From: Owenia fusiformis
Taxonomy: Eukaryota > Annelida > Polychaeta > Sabellida > Oweniidae
Assembly (NCBI GenBank): GCA_903813345.2
Contig: CAIIXF020000008.1
Location: forward strand, 15,238,822-15,302,821
Direction of reading: 5' to 3'
DNA length: 64,000 nt
Positions 24,495 to 34,700 of the stretch are shown piece after piece (position 1 is the stretch's first letter; each line of letters starts with the position of its first letter). The translations under genes were made by a program, and so were the position numbers. A model generated the notes under the pieces. The model was not told the origin of the DNA. It did not search any database and saw nothing but the letters and a program-made list of their open reading frames with translations.

Positions 24495-26020
24495 TGAATC
24501 AAAGGCGGCCGAAATGTCAAGATAAATCCCCTTACATTGGCCCCATTTTCAATTTCATTAGTTATGACATCAATTATACTTAGAAGCTGTGCCTGGGTGC
24601 TGTGACCTGGCAAAAAGCCACTTTGGAGGTTATAAAATAAATTGTTCACAATTAGATGGTCAAAAAGTCTTTTGAAGATTACGCGTTCTGCAACTTTAGA
24701 TATACAGCTCAGGAGAGTTATAGGTCTATAATTTTTTACATCTGTTTTGTCTTTACTTTTATGAATTGCTACAACGTGGCCTACCTTCCAAGGTTGGGGG
24801 TATTTATTAAGAATGAACATTTTGTTTAATAATTTTGATAATATCGGTGAAAGTGATGGTGCTGCCATTTTAAGCATTCTATTGCTTAACATGTCAGGGC
24901 CAGTAGCTTTATTTGTGTCTAACCCAAGTAAAATGCTATAAACCTCTCTATCATTAGTAGAGAGTAGGTCAAAAGATTGATCAGTTCTTGGAATAAAAGT
25001 TTCATTTCCTTCTTGATAATTTATATGATATTTGTCAGTGAAATGAGACAGTAGCAAGTTTGCTTTGTCATGGCTATCAGTGTAACTGTTACCCCTAGCA
25101 TCACAAAGAAGTGGTATTTTACTATTTTTAGATTTTCCCAAAAGCCTACTTACAATTGACCAGTATCCTTTGCTTCCATATCTCTGATTACTTAATTTAT
25201 AGTACAACCTTGATTCCATTGCCTCTTTGGCCTCACGAATAGCATCATTAACAAGATTACATTGATCAGTATATTTCTTAAAGTATTTGTCATCATGTGT
25301 TTTCCTGTACTTACGATGTAATTTATTTCTTTTATTTATCAAGGTTTTGATATCGCTTGTAAACCATGGCTTATCCGTAGGTTTAATTTCAATATCAGAG
25401 TTTGGAATAAGATCTGTAAAAATTGCAAGTAACCCTCTAGAAAAATTGCTTACTATGTCATCTAAATCATTACTACTATCTATCAAGTGATCAAAGTCTG
25501 CTGCTCTAACTGAGTTGTTAATTAGATTTATATCTGCTTGGTCATATTTCCAAATTTTTCTTGAATAAGGACGGTTTTTAAGAGTTTTAAGAAAACACTC
25601 CGTGTTTATTGAGCAATGGTCAGTGTTACCAATAGGAGGAGAAACATAAGCATTTGTTATAATATCAGGGCTATTTGAAATGAGAAGATCAATACATGAT
25701 CTACTGGTATTTGTTATTCGCGTTGGTTCATCTATAAGCTGAAAAAGTCCAAGTTCTTCAATGTGTTCAAATAATTTTTTTCCTGTGAAATTTTCATTGT
25801 CTAAGGCCCACCATTGTTTACTCCTTGCATTAAAATCTCCATTAATAAAAATAGCTTCTGGGTTAGAGTCAAGTGCCAAATTGCATGAGTTTGAGAACCT
25901 AGTGCAGAATTCATTTGCCTCATTTTGAGTTTGCGATGGTGACCTATAATAAATTGCATATAGATATGACTTATAGTTAATGCTCAATTCAATCCATAAG
26001 GAGTCACCCTGATCATTCAT
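24473..26020 (-). pseudogene. LINE endonuclease C-terminus and N-terminal part of reverse transcriptase (broken)
   Basis: 515-codon open frame. Endonuclease motifs include GDFNARSKQWW, SCIDLLISNSP and GNTDHCSI (catalytic Asp-His pair). Reverse transcriptase then begins, with WKVGHVVAIHKSKDKTDVKN and YRPITLLSCISKV. The reading frame is lost near 24526 by what looks like a single-base deletion, and the rest of the polymerase continues in another frame (22986-24494). Upstream coding similarity (YVKDDIPFKIRNDL) extends to about 26062, where the element is truncated. Not a host gene. Confidence 0.85.
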
Positions 26021-26072
26021 AAGGTCATTTCTAATTTTAAAAGGGATATCATCTTTAACATATATCTAATTT

Positions 26073-26405
26073 ATTTCACAAATAATGTGTACACTACCAC
26101 ATTTTCAGACAAGCTACTTTTTTGATCTAAGAATTCATAACTGATTATTAGTAAGGGTATGCTGAGTAAATTAATTTTTTATTGCAATTGTATGATTGTG
26201 TTGGCCTTATTGGTATAAAGTTTTTTCTGTAAACCAAGTCCTTTAGCTTACTACATTCACTCACTAATTTCAGTTTAAATCCATTCAATCAATGTTGACT
26301 TTCTTTTCATGTACTCAGCATACCCATACTAATAAGTTCTGAATTCTTAGATAAAAAAAGTAGCTTGTCTGGAAATGTGGTAGTGTATACATTATTTGAG
26401 AAATT
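26073..26405. mobile_element. Foldback MITE, about 330 bp, abutting the LINE
   Basis: Arms of about 93 bp at 26073-26165 and 26313-26405 are highly similar inverted copies (ACAAGCTACTTTTTTGATCT against AGATAAAAAAAGTAGCTTGT, for example) around about 150 bp of spacer. No ORF. The LINE target-site copy lies at its left edge, so the LINE probably inserted at or beside this element. Confidence 0.75.
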
Positions 26406-27562
26406 TAAAGATCTTTACAATAACCTATTGATTTTTTCTATAAATAAGGTCTATAATTTGTGAGAATTTAATAGTTCTCCCGTTTGAATCGAAAATAACT
26501 TCACTGACAAATCATGGAGCTTTGGGAGATATTGTATTTGAGATTGTCAGGATGACATTGGAATGTCAAGTGTATTCATGTTGCCTGCAATTTTGTCAAC
26601 CCCTATTTAACTGATTCTGCCTTTAATTTCAAAAAGATGTTTTTGAAAGAGGTTTCATATCTCAGAGAAATATTAGAGAGTATGATTTCACTGAATGGGA
26701 ACTTTTAATTTTGGTACTGGAGCAAGACATTTTACCTAGAAGTATAAGGAATTTTACATAATTTATTTTTCAAAGTAAAATACCCCACTAGCTTGTTGTA
26801 TTGATATGATTGCTATTAAGAATAATAAAAACCATTGATTTATTCATAATAAAATTATGAAGTGTCAGTCTCATACCAATTTTCAAGCCCAACAGTTCTG
26901 ACTGTTCTCCCTACCTTTTCTCCAAAACTAAACAGTCCACAATAGGTCATTGTCAAAAGAATCTTATCAATCTAGTCACCCTTTCCACCACCTGTATATT
27001 CTCTTAAAATCTGTGACCGATTCATAGTACTATGTATCTTAAATTTGTATTAAATGTGGCTATATACAGCCCCAATTTGTATTCGTATTTTGAGATGATA
27101 ATTTGCAATAAAATAAACTGAATAAAAAAGAATCCTACTTTGTGAACTGTGCACCCTTGCTCAATACTTCTTTTAGGATCTTTTTTCACAGTTTTGCCTC
27201 TTGGCTTTTCATCAAAAGTGATTTTTATAATTGTGTGAAAGCACAAGGGGCAAAATTGGGAATCTAAATAACACAAATCCTTATTTATCATACAAATTAT
27301 TAATCTGAATATAAAAAGTCAACTTTTCCATACATAGGTTTAATCTCCATATTATATTCAATACATAAAAATCACATTATATTTTACAATATATATCAAT
27401 TGGAAAGCCAATGTACATGATTGGTCAATAGAGTGAGCCATAAGAGTTCTAGCAAAATAGATACAAACTCATTTATCTTTTAAAATTTGAAATCTGCAAA
27501 ATTTATATACCATCAAATAAATATATGTAATATATGATTCTCAAATGATATCTATATCAAGA
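26406..27562. other. AT-rich intergenic stretch
   Basis: Lies between the foldback element and the 3' end of PGAP4. I see no supported gene, RNA or clear repeat here; a short ORF at 27022-27291 has no recognisable features. Confidence 0.4.
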
Positions 27563-27568
27563 TTTATT
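27563..27568 (-). terminator. Poly(A) signal AATAAA for PGAP4
   Basis: TTTATT on the plus strand reads AATAAA on the minus strand about 40 bp after the PGAP4 stop codon. A plausible cleavage/polyadenylation signal, not verified. Confidence 0.5.
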
Positions 27569-27607
27569 GGGACGCCTGTACGCCTGCCCGGAAAATCCCC
27601 AAGGGTG

Positions 27608-28834
27608 CTATAAAAACATTTCAGGATCTGATGACTGGGCTTTTAGTGATGAATACATGCCTATATGGTTTAGTAAATTAGGTTCTACAAGGTACTGCTC
27701 ATAGTTGTGAAGTCTAACAAAGTCATCCAAAGCATAGTCAAAGGGCTTGTCTTTATTACTAATGGTACTATTCAGGAATGGAATAAGTTGATTAAGGATA
27801 TGCTGAGGATAAAGTATAGCAGGGGAGCAGCAGTCGGGTGCACTAATAACCCGGTAAAGCCATGGTGACAATAATCTCCTTAGTTCAAGAAAATACTGTC
27901 TGCCTATCATGACACAAAATAAGACACTGTAAATGGCACCTAAAACAAAGCAGATACACTTTGTGAGGTTTGACGTAACTCGTTTAGAAGATACAAATAA
28001 TACGGCAACTGTAGCGCATCCACCAACTGCAGCGAGACCTATTATTTCAATAATTGTCATTAATTCATTTGCGTATCCCTGCCACTTCTGTGGATAGAAC
28101 AGTTTCAGGTAGCACCAGTCTTTACTTTGACTATAATGCTGAGATCGTAACCTAGCTAGACTATGTTCTATCACAGTAAATATGTCCTTATATGGTATTG
28201 TGTCATCTTCGATAATAAGAACATAATCTGGGTTATAATCAAGTCCTGCTTGTAAACAGAAAGCATAATCAGATGTTTCTTTACTGAATTTATCAGATGG
28301 ACCTTGTTTGTAATGTGGAAGGATATGCATGGGGACGAACTCTGATAAATATTTTGCTTCATGATAATCCTTGGGAGAGTCATCTGTGTTGCAGATAAAA
28401 AGAACATTGTTTAAATTTTTAGAGTGTGTCTTGAATATACTATCAATAGCTTGCATGACCTGAGTAAGATATCCTAATTCAAGCTTTGGATGTGTTCGTT
28501 TTACAGTAACGACGCCCACCGCAATGTCAATATGGCTATTCATTTCAAGCAACTTGTAAAACTTTATGGATTCCTCAGGATCACTTTGATTAAAATATTC
28601 CTTCGCTTTAGATAGTCGTTCAGTATTTATTTTGTCAACCTTGTTACGTAACTGTTTCTCTCTAGTGTTGGAATCTTGGAAATATTTACTATACGCCCAC
28701 TCATTACAAATCCAGGGTAGAACAATTAAAAATGTCACGGTATAAACACCCAACGCAATGGCAATAATCCTCATAAGTAGATGCAAATCATATTTACTAC
28801 ACTGCTTCAACTGTTCAATGCAACATTTCGCCAT
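27608..28834 (-). CDS. PGAP4: PGAP4 / TMEM246, post-GPI-attachment GalNAc transferase
   Basis: Intronless 408-aa protein. PGAP4 is a Golgi glycosyltransferase that adds the N-acetylgalactosamine side branch to the first mannose of GPI anchors after their attachment to protein. The family architecture is visible: an N-terminal membrane segment at about residues 18-43; a GT-A fold with HIDIAVGVVTVKRTHP at 101-116 and the DXD-like motif VLIIEDDTIPYKD around 205-217; then a pair of membrane helices (about 259-281 and 291-312) inserted inside the catalytic domain, a hallmark of this family. After the insertion come APDCCSPAILYPQHIL and DYALDDFVRLHNYEQYLVEP. Length is close to the vertebrate protein (about 400 aa, from memory). 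The start ATG at 28834 is followed by G, a good context. The opposite-strand neighbour is TMEM145, with about 2.95 kb between starts. Confidence 0.9.
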   Translation of the reverse strand: MAKCCIEQLKQCSKYDLHLLMRIIAIALGVYTVTFLIVLPWICNEWAYSKYFQDSNTREKQLRNKVDKINTERLSKAKEYFNQSDPEESIKFYKLLEMNSHIDIAVGVVTVKRTHPKLELGYLTQVMQAIDSIFKTHSKNLNNVLFICNTDDSPKDYHEAKYLSEFVPMHILPHYKQGPSDKFSKETSDYAFCLQAGLDYNPDYVLIIEDDTIPYKDIFTVIEHSLARLRSQHYSQSKDWCYLKLFYPQKWQGYANELMTIIEIIGLAAVGGCATVAVLFVSSKRVTSNLTKCICFVLGAIYSVLFCVMIGRQYFLELRRLLSPWLYRVISAPDCCSPAILYPQHILNQLIPFLNSTISNKDKPFDYALDDFVRLHNYEQYLVEPNLLNHIGMYSSLKAQSSDPEMFL

Positions 28835-30039
28835 GGTTACTGCACAATTAACAGTATAACGTTACTATGTTTCTCTCTATGTTTGCCACTGCTTCAATGT
28901 ATAAGTTATAAATACTGTTGTATGTATTAAATTGACTACACTTTCGATAATAAATAATGCATAAAAATATATGTTCTATCTTCTCTAATCCAGCGCTCTC
29001 TTGTCTCTTAAGCTATTAGTATAAACAATATGAGTTTGTTATTCCTATAACTATGCCATTGTGCTATGTTTAATTAGTCACCATGGAAACAAAGCTATTT
29101 CTCAACACTGTATCAAGTGTAGTCAAGTTCCAATTTCAGTAGCTCAAACATCTGAACTGCTTATCTATGACTTAACTAATCATACCCCTCCGCTGACCGT
29201 CAATATTATACTGCTCCACGATCTCCATGTTTCTGTCCTAAAAAATTGAAAAACTTTGATGAAAACATGATTTCTGGGGTTTACAAGTAAATGTCCATGG
29301 TATTTCTATGAAAAGTAATAAGGAAATAAAAAACTTTAATAACAAACTGACAAATTCTCTGTATGATCTGGTGTTAGGCAATAACATGCAAAATGTCTAT
29401 AGTGCTGATACAAAATAATAAAGGTTGAGTTTTCAAACTAGACAGAGTTCTCCAATCAAAATGGATTTGCCTATATACCCCTGAGACTCTTATCTGATAG
29501 ATAGAATGCACAAATAAAACAAAAGTTTTGCTATTACATAATTCTATCATTGGTCTGCCATTTTTGCGGAAGTTACACTGAAACACAAACTTTATGAAAC
29601 GAAACGAAATCACTAGAAAAAGACATGGCACACATCGTGATTTGTGAGCATGCACACTAAAAGTTTAAACCAATCAGATTATTTGATTATTTTGCGCACA
29701 TGAATTATTTGCTTCTGACCACTTAGCTAACCACAATAAACAAACCTGGCGGAGATTACCCGGGCCTTACTTCATTTTAGCGAAATTTCAGCTCAAACTC
29801 GTGACAAATGCATTATGCATACTCTGGTATGAAGCCTTGGAGACACTCATTTTGGTAAATATGTTTCACGGTGTATACTTTTCTGCAGTTTGGGCGAGTT
29901 TGGGACATTAGATGTTAGAATTCAAGAAAATATGCAACTTATTTGACTTATCAATTAATTTGTATCAGCACTGTACACAGCACTTTTTTCTCCAACTAAA
30001 GTTTTTTTGTTCTTTCCCTAGAGGACTGGGGGGCCACAT
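28835..30039. other. Intergenic region upstream of PGAP4
   Basis: AT-rich, and must hold the PGAP4 promoter. I see no certain core element, RNA gene or clear repeat. Short ORFs (29061-29249 and 29374-29655) lack recognisable features. Confidence 0.4.
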
Positions 30040-30150
30040 GAACCTGTATCAACACCTGACAGTGACATCTATTAGTGACCAAAGAGATATATTTCCAGGG
30101 TTTTGTCACCAATAGATGTCAGTGTCACTGTCAGGTGTTGATACAGGTTC
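30040..30150. repeat. Short foldback with 40-bp arms
   Basis: Arm 30040-30078 pairs almost perfectly with 30105-30150, apart from a 6-bp insertion (AGTGTC) in the right arm. The core of both arms is CCTGTATCAACACCTGACAG or its complement. Intergenic; probably a MITE remnant. Confidence 0.7.
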
Positions 30151-30223
30151 CTGTGAGGGGGGCAACATGTCATCCATTTAGGTAATATCAGACAAAGGAA
30201 ACTCTGTAATGTGTGTCTAACAA

Positions 30224-30989
30224 TTAAGGTGCTATGGAAGTTAACAGGAAATGACAAAACAGGAAGTGACAATTTTTTTTGCATTTTTAGATATTTTTTG
30301 AATAAAGATAACAGAGTTCTGGTTTGACCTCCAGTCAATTTAACTATATCCACATATCATTTATATGACCAGGATCACAATGTGCATGGTCAGAATGACC
30401 CTAAACATAATGAAATAACCTTTTTAGCCCTTTGAAAGTGTGACTGAAAAAAAGCTAAAAGTAGGAGCGTAGGGATAGTCACTGAACAGAATCTTTTGAA
30501 TTTTTCAGAAAATGTGCCCAATATAATGCTCTAACTAGTACAATCTTTGAAATTTTAGAAAATTGTCTAAAACAAAAATGTTGGTCATAAAAAGGAAAAT
30601 AGATCGCTTTTCAAATCATTTTTTTCATTTTTTTTTCTTTTTCTATGAATGATATCAAATTTTCAAAGATTGTATCATTTAGAGCAATATATTGGGCACA
30701 TTTTCTGAAAAATTCAAAAGATTCTGTTCAGTGACCTTCCCCACGCTCCTACTTTTAGCTTTTTTTCAGTCACACTTTCAAAGGGCTAAAAAGGTTATTT
30801 CATCATGTTTAGGGTCATTCTGACCATGCACATTGTGATCCTGGTCATGTAAATGATATGTGGAAATAGTTAAATTGACTGGGGGTCAAACCAGAAATCT
30901 GTTATCTTTATTCAAACAATATCTAAAAATGCAAAAAAAATTGTCACTTCCTGTTTTGTCATTTCCTGTTAACTTCCATAGCACCTTAA
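30224..30989. mobile_element. Long-arm foldback (333-bp arms) flanked by TTAA
   Basis: Left arm 30224-30556 and right arm 30657-30989 are close inverted copies with a 100-bp spacer. The outer ends read TTAAGGTGCTATGGAAG and CTTCCATAGCACCTTAA. TTAA at both borders suggests a piggyBac-type TTAA target preference, but no transposase is present and the terminal bases are not enough to assign a family. If transcribed it would form a long dsRNA stem. Confidence 0.8.
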
Positions 30990-31287
30990 CAGGCCTGTCA
31001 ACTTGGGAACACCTAACATGAGTGACTTGGAAATGTTGAACACCTCCCCTCAAAATGTGAACACCTTGGTCCAAATCTGAACACCTTGATTCAAATTTTG
31101 AACACCTTGGTTAAATTTTATTACATCTTGCCAAATTTTGAACACCTCAAATTTTTCGCTTGACAATTACCAGGTAAAATGCGTATTTGCGTGACATTGT
31201 CTGTCACGCATAAATAACTGGCGTGACTTCAAATTCTTCAGCAAATGCGTGACAAAAACGGAAATTGCGGGACAGTTGACAGGCCTG
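30990..31287. mobile_element. 298-bp TIR element directly abutting the foldback
   Basis: Perfect 14-bp terminal inverted repeats, CAGGCCTGTCAACT at 30990-31003 and AGTTGACAGGCCTG at 31274-31287. The interior has four or more copies of a GAACACCT(TG) motif. No ORF. A non-autonomous DNA element, adjacent to the TTAA foldback without a gap. Confidence 0.7.
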
Positions 31288-31585
31288 AATTAACTACATA
31301 GACGACATTGCGGTTGGGGGCTGTTGAGTCTTTTTATTGATAACCTTCTTGAGAAAAATGAAAAAAAATACAAACCGATGGAATTCGTTGTAAATCTCAA
31401 AGAATTCAACCAAAGAAACTTAAAATGAGAATGTAATTACTGGCCATAATTTTCTTACCATATTTATGTATGTCGTAGTTTCGTTTTGCAGTGGTTTTAC
31501 TTCTTAAGTTAGTGTCAAATAGTGAAAATGTATCAATTTTGAGATTTTGAATAATTTTCAATTTCTGCCATTTTGCATCAGAAAA

Positions 31586-31595
31586 GTCACGTGAC
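31586..31595. promoter_or_regulatory. Palindromic GTCACGTGAC (CLEAR-type E-box)
   Basis: A perfect 10-bp CLEAR-type motif, the consensus bound by TFEB/MITF-family bHLH factors in vertebrates, 190 bp upstream of the TMEM145-like start codon. A second match lies at 31758. Binding here is inferred. Confidence 0.45.
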
Positions 31596-31757
31596 TACTT
31601 CTACTAGAAACAAAATCACTGCTTTATACCACTTTTACTCTTGAAAACAATACTTAATAGATTCTAAGAAATAAATAACATTCATTTAGATGTAAGAGAT
31701 AATGTGAAATCTTTCTGTAAGATATAAATTAAGTATTTTATCATTAGTCACATGACT

Positions 31758-31767
31758 GTCACGTGAT
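31758..31767. promoter_or_regulatory. Second CLEAR-like E-box GTCACGTGAT
   Basis: Nine of ten bases match the palindrome at 31586. It lies 18 bp before the ATG and overlaps the in-frame TGA (31764-31766) upstream of it. The start codon itself sits in CAAAATGGCAGC, which resembles a YY1-type initiator motif. Confidence 0.4.
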
Positions 31768-31784
31768 TTTTGCCAAAATTCAAA

Positions 31785-34700
31785 ATGGCAGCACATAATA
31801 TGACAAAAACAGTATGTTTCCAAAAGAAATCCCGTATTACGCTAACTTGGACATCATTTTCTGTTATATTTAGTATAATTTTATTCGCATGTGTCCCGTG
31901 CACTGGATTACGTGTCAAGGGATCTTGGAGGACTTCTGAATACTTAAATTTTCTCGGACGATTTGGAGTTCAACAGACTGATATGTCAGATATTTTGAAC
32001 ACAAGAGGATACATATATGGCAATATAACAGCAAAATCTAATTTTACAACGAAAAATACAAAAAGAATGTTAGTTGTAGTTGACAGCGAATACTTCTTAG
32101 AATTTTATGGCAACAGGACAGTTGTACCACGATCTAAAGCTTGCCCACTAATGTTTAATAAAATTGACACGATTGCATGGGATCGTCAGTGTAAAAAGGA
32201 TGGTAAAGAAGACTTCTTACGAAAAGTACCGTGTGATACGGATAAACTTTGTTCGGAAGAAGATGCCCCTGACAAAGTTGTGAAGGGATATCAGTTTACA
32301 TATAAAATCCAGGACACAAAACAGCCAAGGTACACATTACAGAAATACATGTACTCTATTGCACTGTATAATCCATACATTTAATGTATACATATCCCAT
32401 GAATTTATACATATCATACGTTCATTGTCTGTATATAAATGTGTGATTTATCAACATAATAGAGAATATAAATATATATGGGCAAAATTTCATCCAATAA
32501 ATTACCTCATTTTACAGATTGCCCACACTTGGGAGGCTTTCATCCAGTGCATCCTAATTACATGTGGAGAAAATACAATGTACATGTAAAACAATATAAT
32601 GTATATTTTATTTCACCATTTACATTTGATCCACTTGTAATTACAGTATCGTTTTAATTAAAAGAATTAAAAACTTATTTTATATTCTTTATACATTATT
32701 AATCATTTAACATGTTTTATTAATAATTTCTAATCTAAAGCCCGGTATACACCAATGGGGCAAGTTGGGACCTCCATAGACTTAACATTGCGTGGGACCT
32801 CGTGGGACCTTTTGGGATTTTGCCCCATGAAGTCCGTGGGACTCCATGGGACTTCGTGGGATTTTGCCCCATCTTGCCCCATCGAGTCCCACGAGGTCCC
32901 ATGAGGTCCCATGAAGTCCCACGTGGGACTCGGTGGGACTCGATGGGGCAAGATGGGGCAAAATCCCACGGAGTCCCATGGAGTCCCATCGAGAATGAAC
33001 ATGTTCATTCTTTCCATGGGGCATCGTGGGATTTTCGGTCATATGACGTGTTGTACGAAGCCCGACATACACCAATGGGGCACGGTGGGATTTGATGGGA
33101 CTCCATGGGGCTTGATGGGAATCCATGGGGCACGATGGGGCAAAGTCATCAAGGTCCAATGGGACTTCGTGGGATTCGATGGGGCAAATTGGGATTCGAT
33201 GGGGCAAGATGGGACTCGATGGGGCAAGTGGGATTTTGCCCCATTGGTGTATACCGGGCTTTATAAGTATTACAGTACATATGAATTATAACGTTCATCA
33301 CATGTCCAATTGCTGGAAATTAATTTTGAATTGCAATTTTATAAAAATATGTTTTTCTTTTTTATAGGTTTTGGTTTATAAGCCTGGTGTCTTGTTACCG
33401 TGGAGACAAAGGAGATACACTGTGTAAATGGCTACATGACAGTGATGAAGAAATTGAACTAGAGTATGACATTTGGATGGTCAATGGAAATCCTTACACT
33501 AAACACTTTAATCCCTTTGAACATCAGTTCTCATTTGAACTACATGATGTGGTTGAAATATATGCCATTTTTCTTGTGGCGTTTATCATAATAGTCCCTA
33601 TACAACTATATGCTCTGAGGCGACAGAGACATAACTTAATGCGATTACTCACAGCATGTATCATCCTGGAGTTCATTGGAATAGTACTGAATTTTATCCA
33701 CTTTTTCAAATTTGCTTTTGATGGGGAGGGAAGCAATCTGATGAAGTTAGCAGGCAATTTCATAGACATGTTTGCTGAGTGTTTATTTATGTTACTATTG
33801 TTATTGATAGTAAAAGGCTGGACTATTACAAGGCAAACATTGACAACTAAGTCTAAAATACTCCTTTTCACAGCTTGGACATTGTACACAGCGGCCAACA
33901 TCTTCCTCTTCATATGGAATTTCGTAAGTCAACTTCAGCACTCTAGATATGTTTATTAGCTCACTATGTGAGTTGCATGTTGCAAACACTCTCTGGTCTA
34001 ATTTTGGCACATTTTAAGTGTAAGCTCCCTGTCAATAGACTCAATATGATTTCATGTATATACTAAGTACATTTTAATTTGTACATTGTTTTTCATTATT
34101 ACACACCATTATTTGATAGTAGGTCTGATAACCATCTCCTATTTTCCAACCCAGGAATGTTAGTGAGATAATGAGGGGTCAACACAAGTACAAGGGCTTG
34201 ATGCAAGACTATAATATGATTATATTATTCTTCAGACTGAGATGGACATCATCTCAGACAAAGATGAATGGCAGACGTGGCCGGGATACACAATACTAGC
34301 ATTCCGCATGGCACTTATGGTTTGGTTCCTGTTTGAACTGCGTGAAACATTCCTACTGGAGAATCATCAACCAAAGATGCGATTTTATCTTCACTTTGGA
34401 GCTGGTTTCCTTGTCTGGTTTGTGTATTTGCCAATTGTTGCACTAATTGGGAGTCAGGTGTCTGCTCTGTGGCGATTTAAGACCATTCTCAGTAAGTCAA
34501 TTTATAGGAACACTCTTAGCCTGTTTTTATGTCACCACTAGAAGTGGTTACATATTGTTATAGTCTCCAACTTTTAGACAGTGTTTGTCAGTCGGCATTT
34601 GATGGTCAGTGGTGGGTGTCTGTAACAAAAGGCAGGTGGTGACATTTTGCATGTTAATGCCTCGTCTTGTTTTACAATTCTTTTCAAATTTAACATCATT

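Larger units (their letters stand above)
22857..26063 (-). mobile_element. 5'-truncated non-LTR (LINE) retrotransposon, Jockey/CR1-like
   Basis: Minus-strand element of about 3.2 kb. Its 3' end is the poly(T) run at 22854-22881, i.e. a poly(A) tail on the element strand. A 9-bp sequence, ATCTAATTT on the plus strand, flanks it at 22848-22856 and 26064-26072 and is the likely target-site duplication. The sequence encodes the C-terminal part of an APE-type endonuclease, then a reverse transcriptase and a C-terminal Cys/His motif. The N-terminal endonuclease and anything upstream are missing. Clade assignment is from general motif style only. Confidence 0.85.

Noticed and set aside
22840-26014. 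11-bp match TCACCCTGATC at 22840 and 26004 as the LINE target-site duplication
   Set aside because: The second copy lies inside endonuclease coding sequence (NDQGDS), and coding similarity continues beyond it. The 9-bp pair ATCTAATTT at 22848 and 26064 fits the poly(A) end and the truncation point better.
31770-31784. TTG at 31770 as start of the TMEM145-like protein
   Set aside because: It lies upstream of a normal ATG at 31785 in a favourable context, and an in-frame TGA is only two codons further upstream (31764-31766).
32730-33367. Seven overlapping ORFs of 62-141 codons in both strands
   Set aside because: They arise from the repeated TGGGACTCCATGGGGC-type unit of a TIR element; composition is repetitive and no protein family pattern is present.
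33524-33913. 129-codon minus-strand ORF
   Set aside because: Antisense shadow of TMEM145 exon 2.
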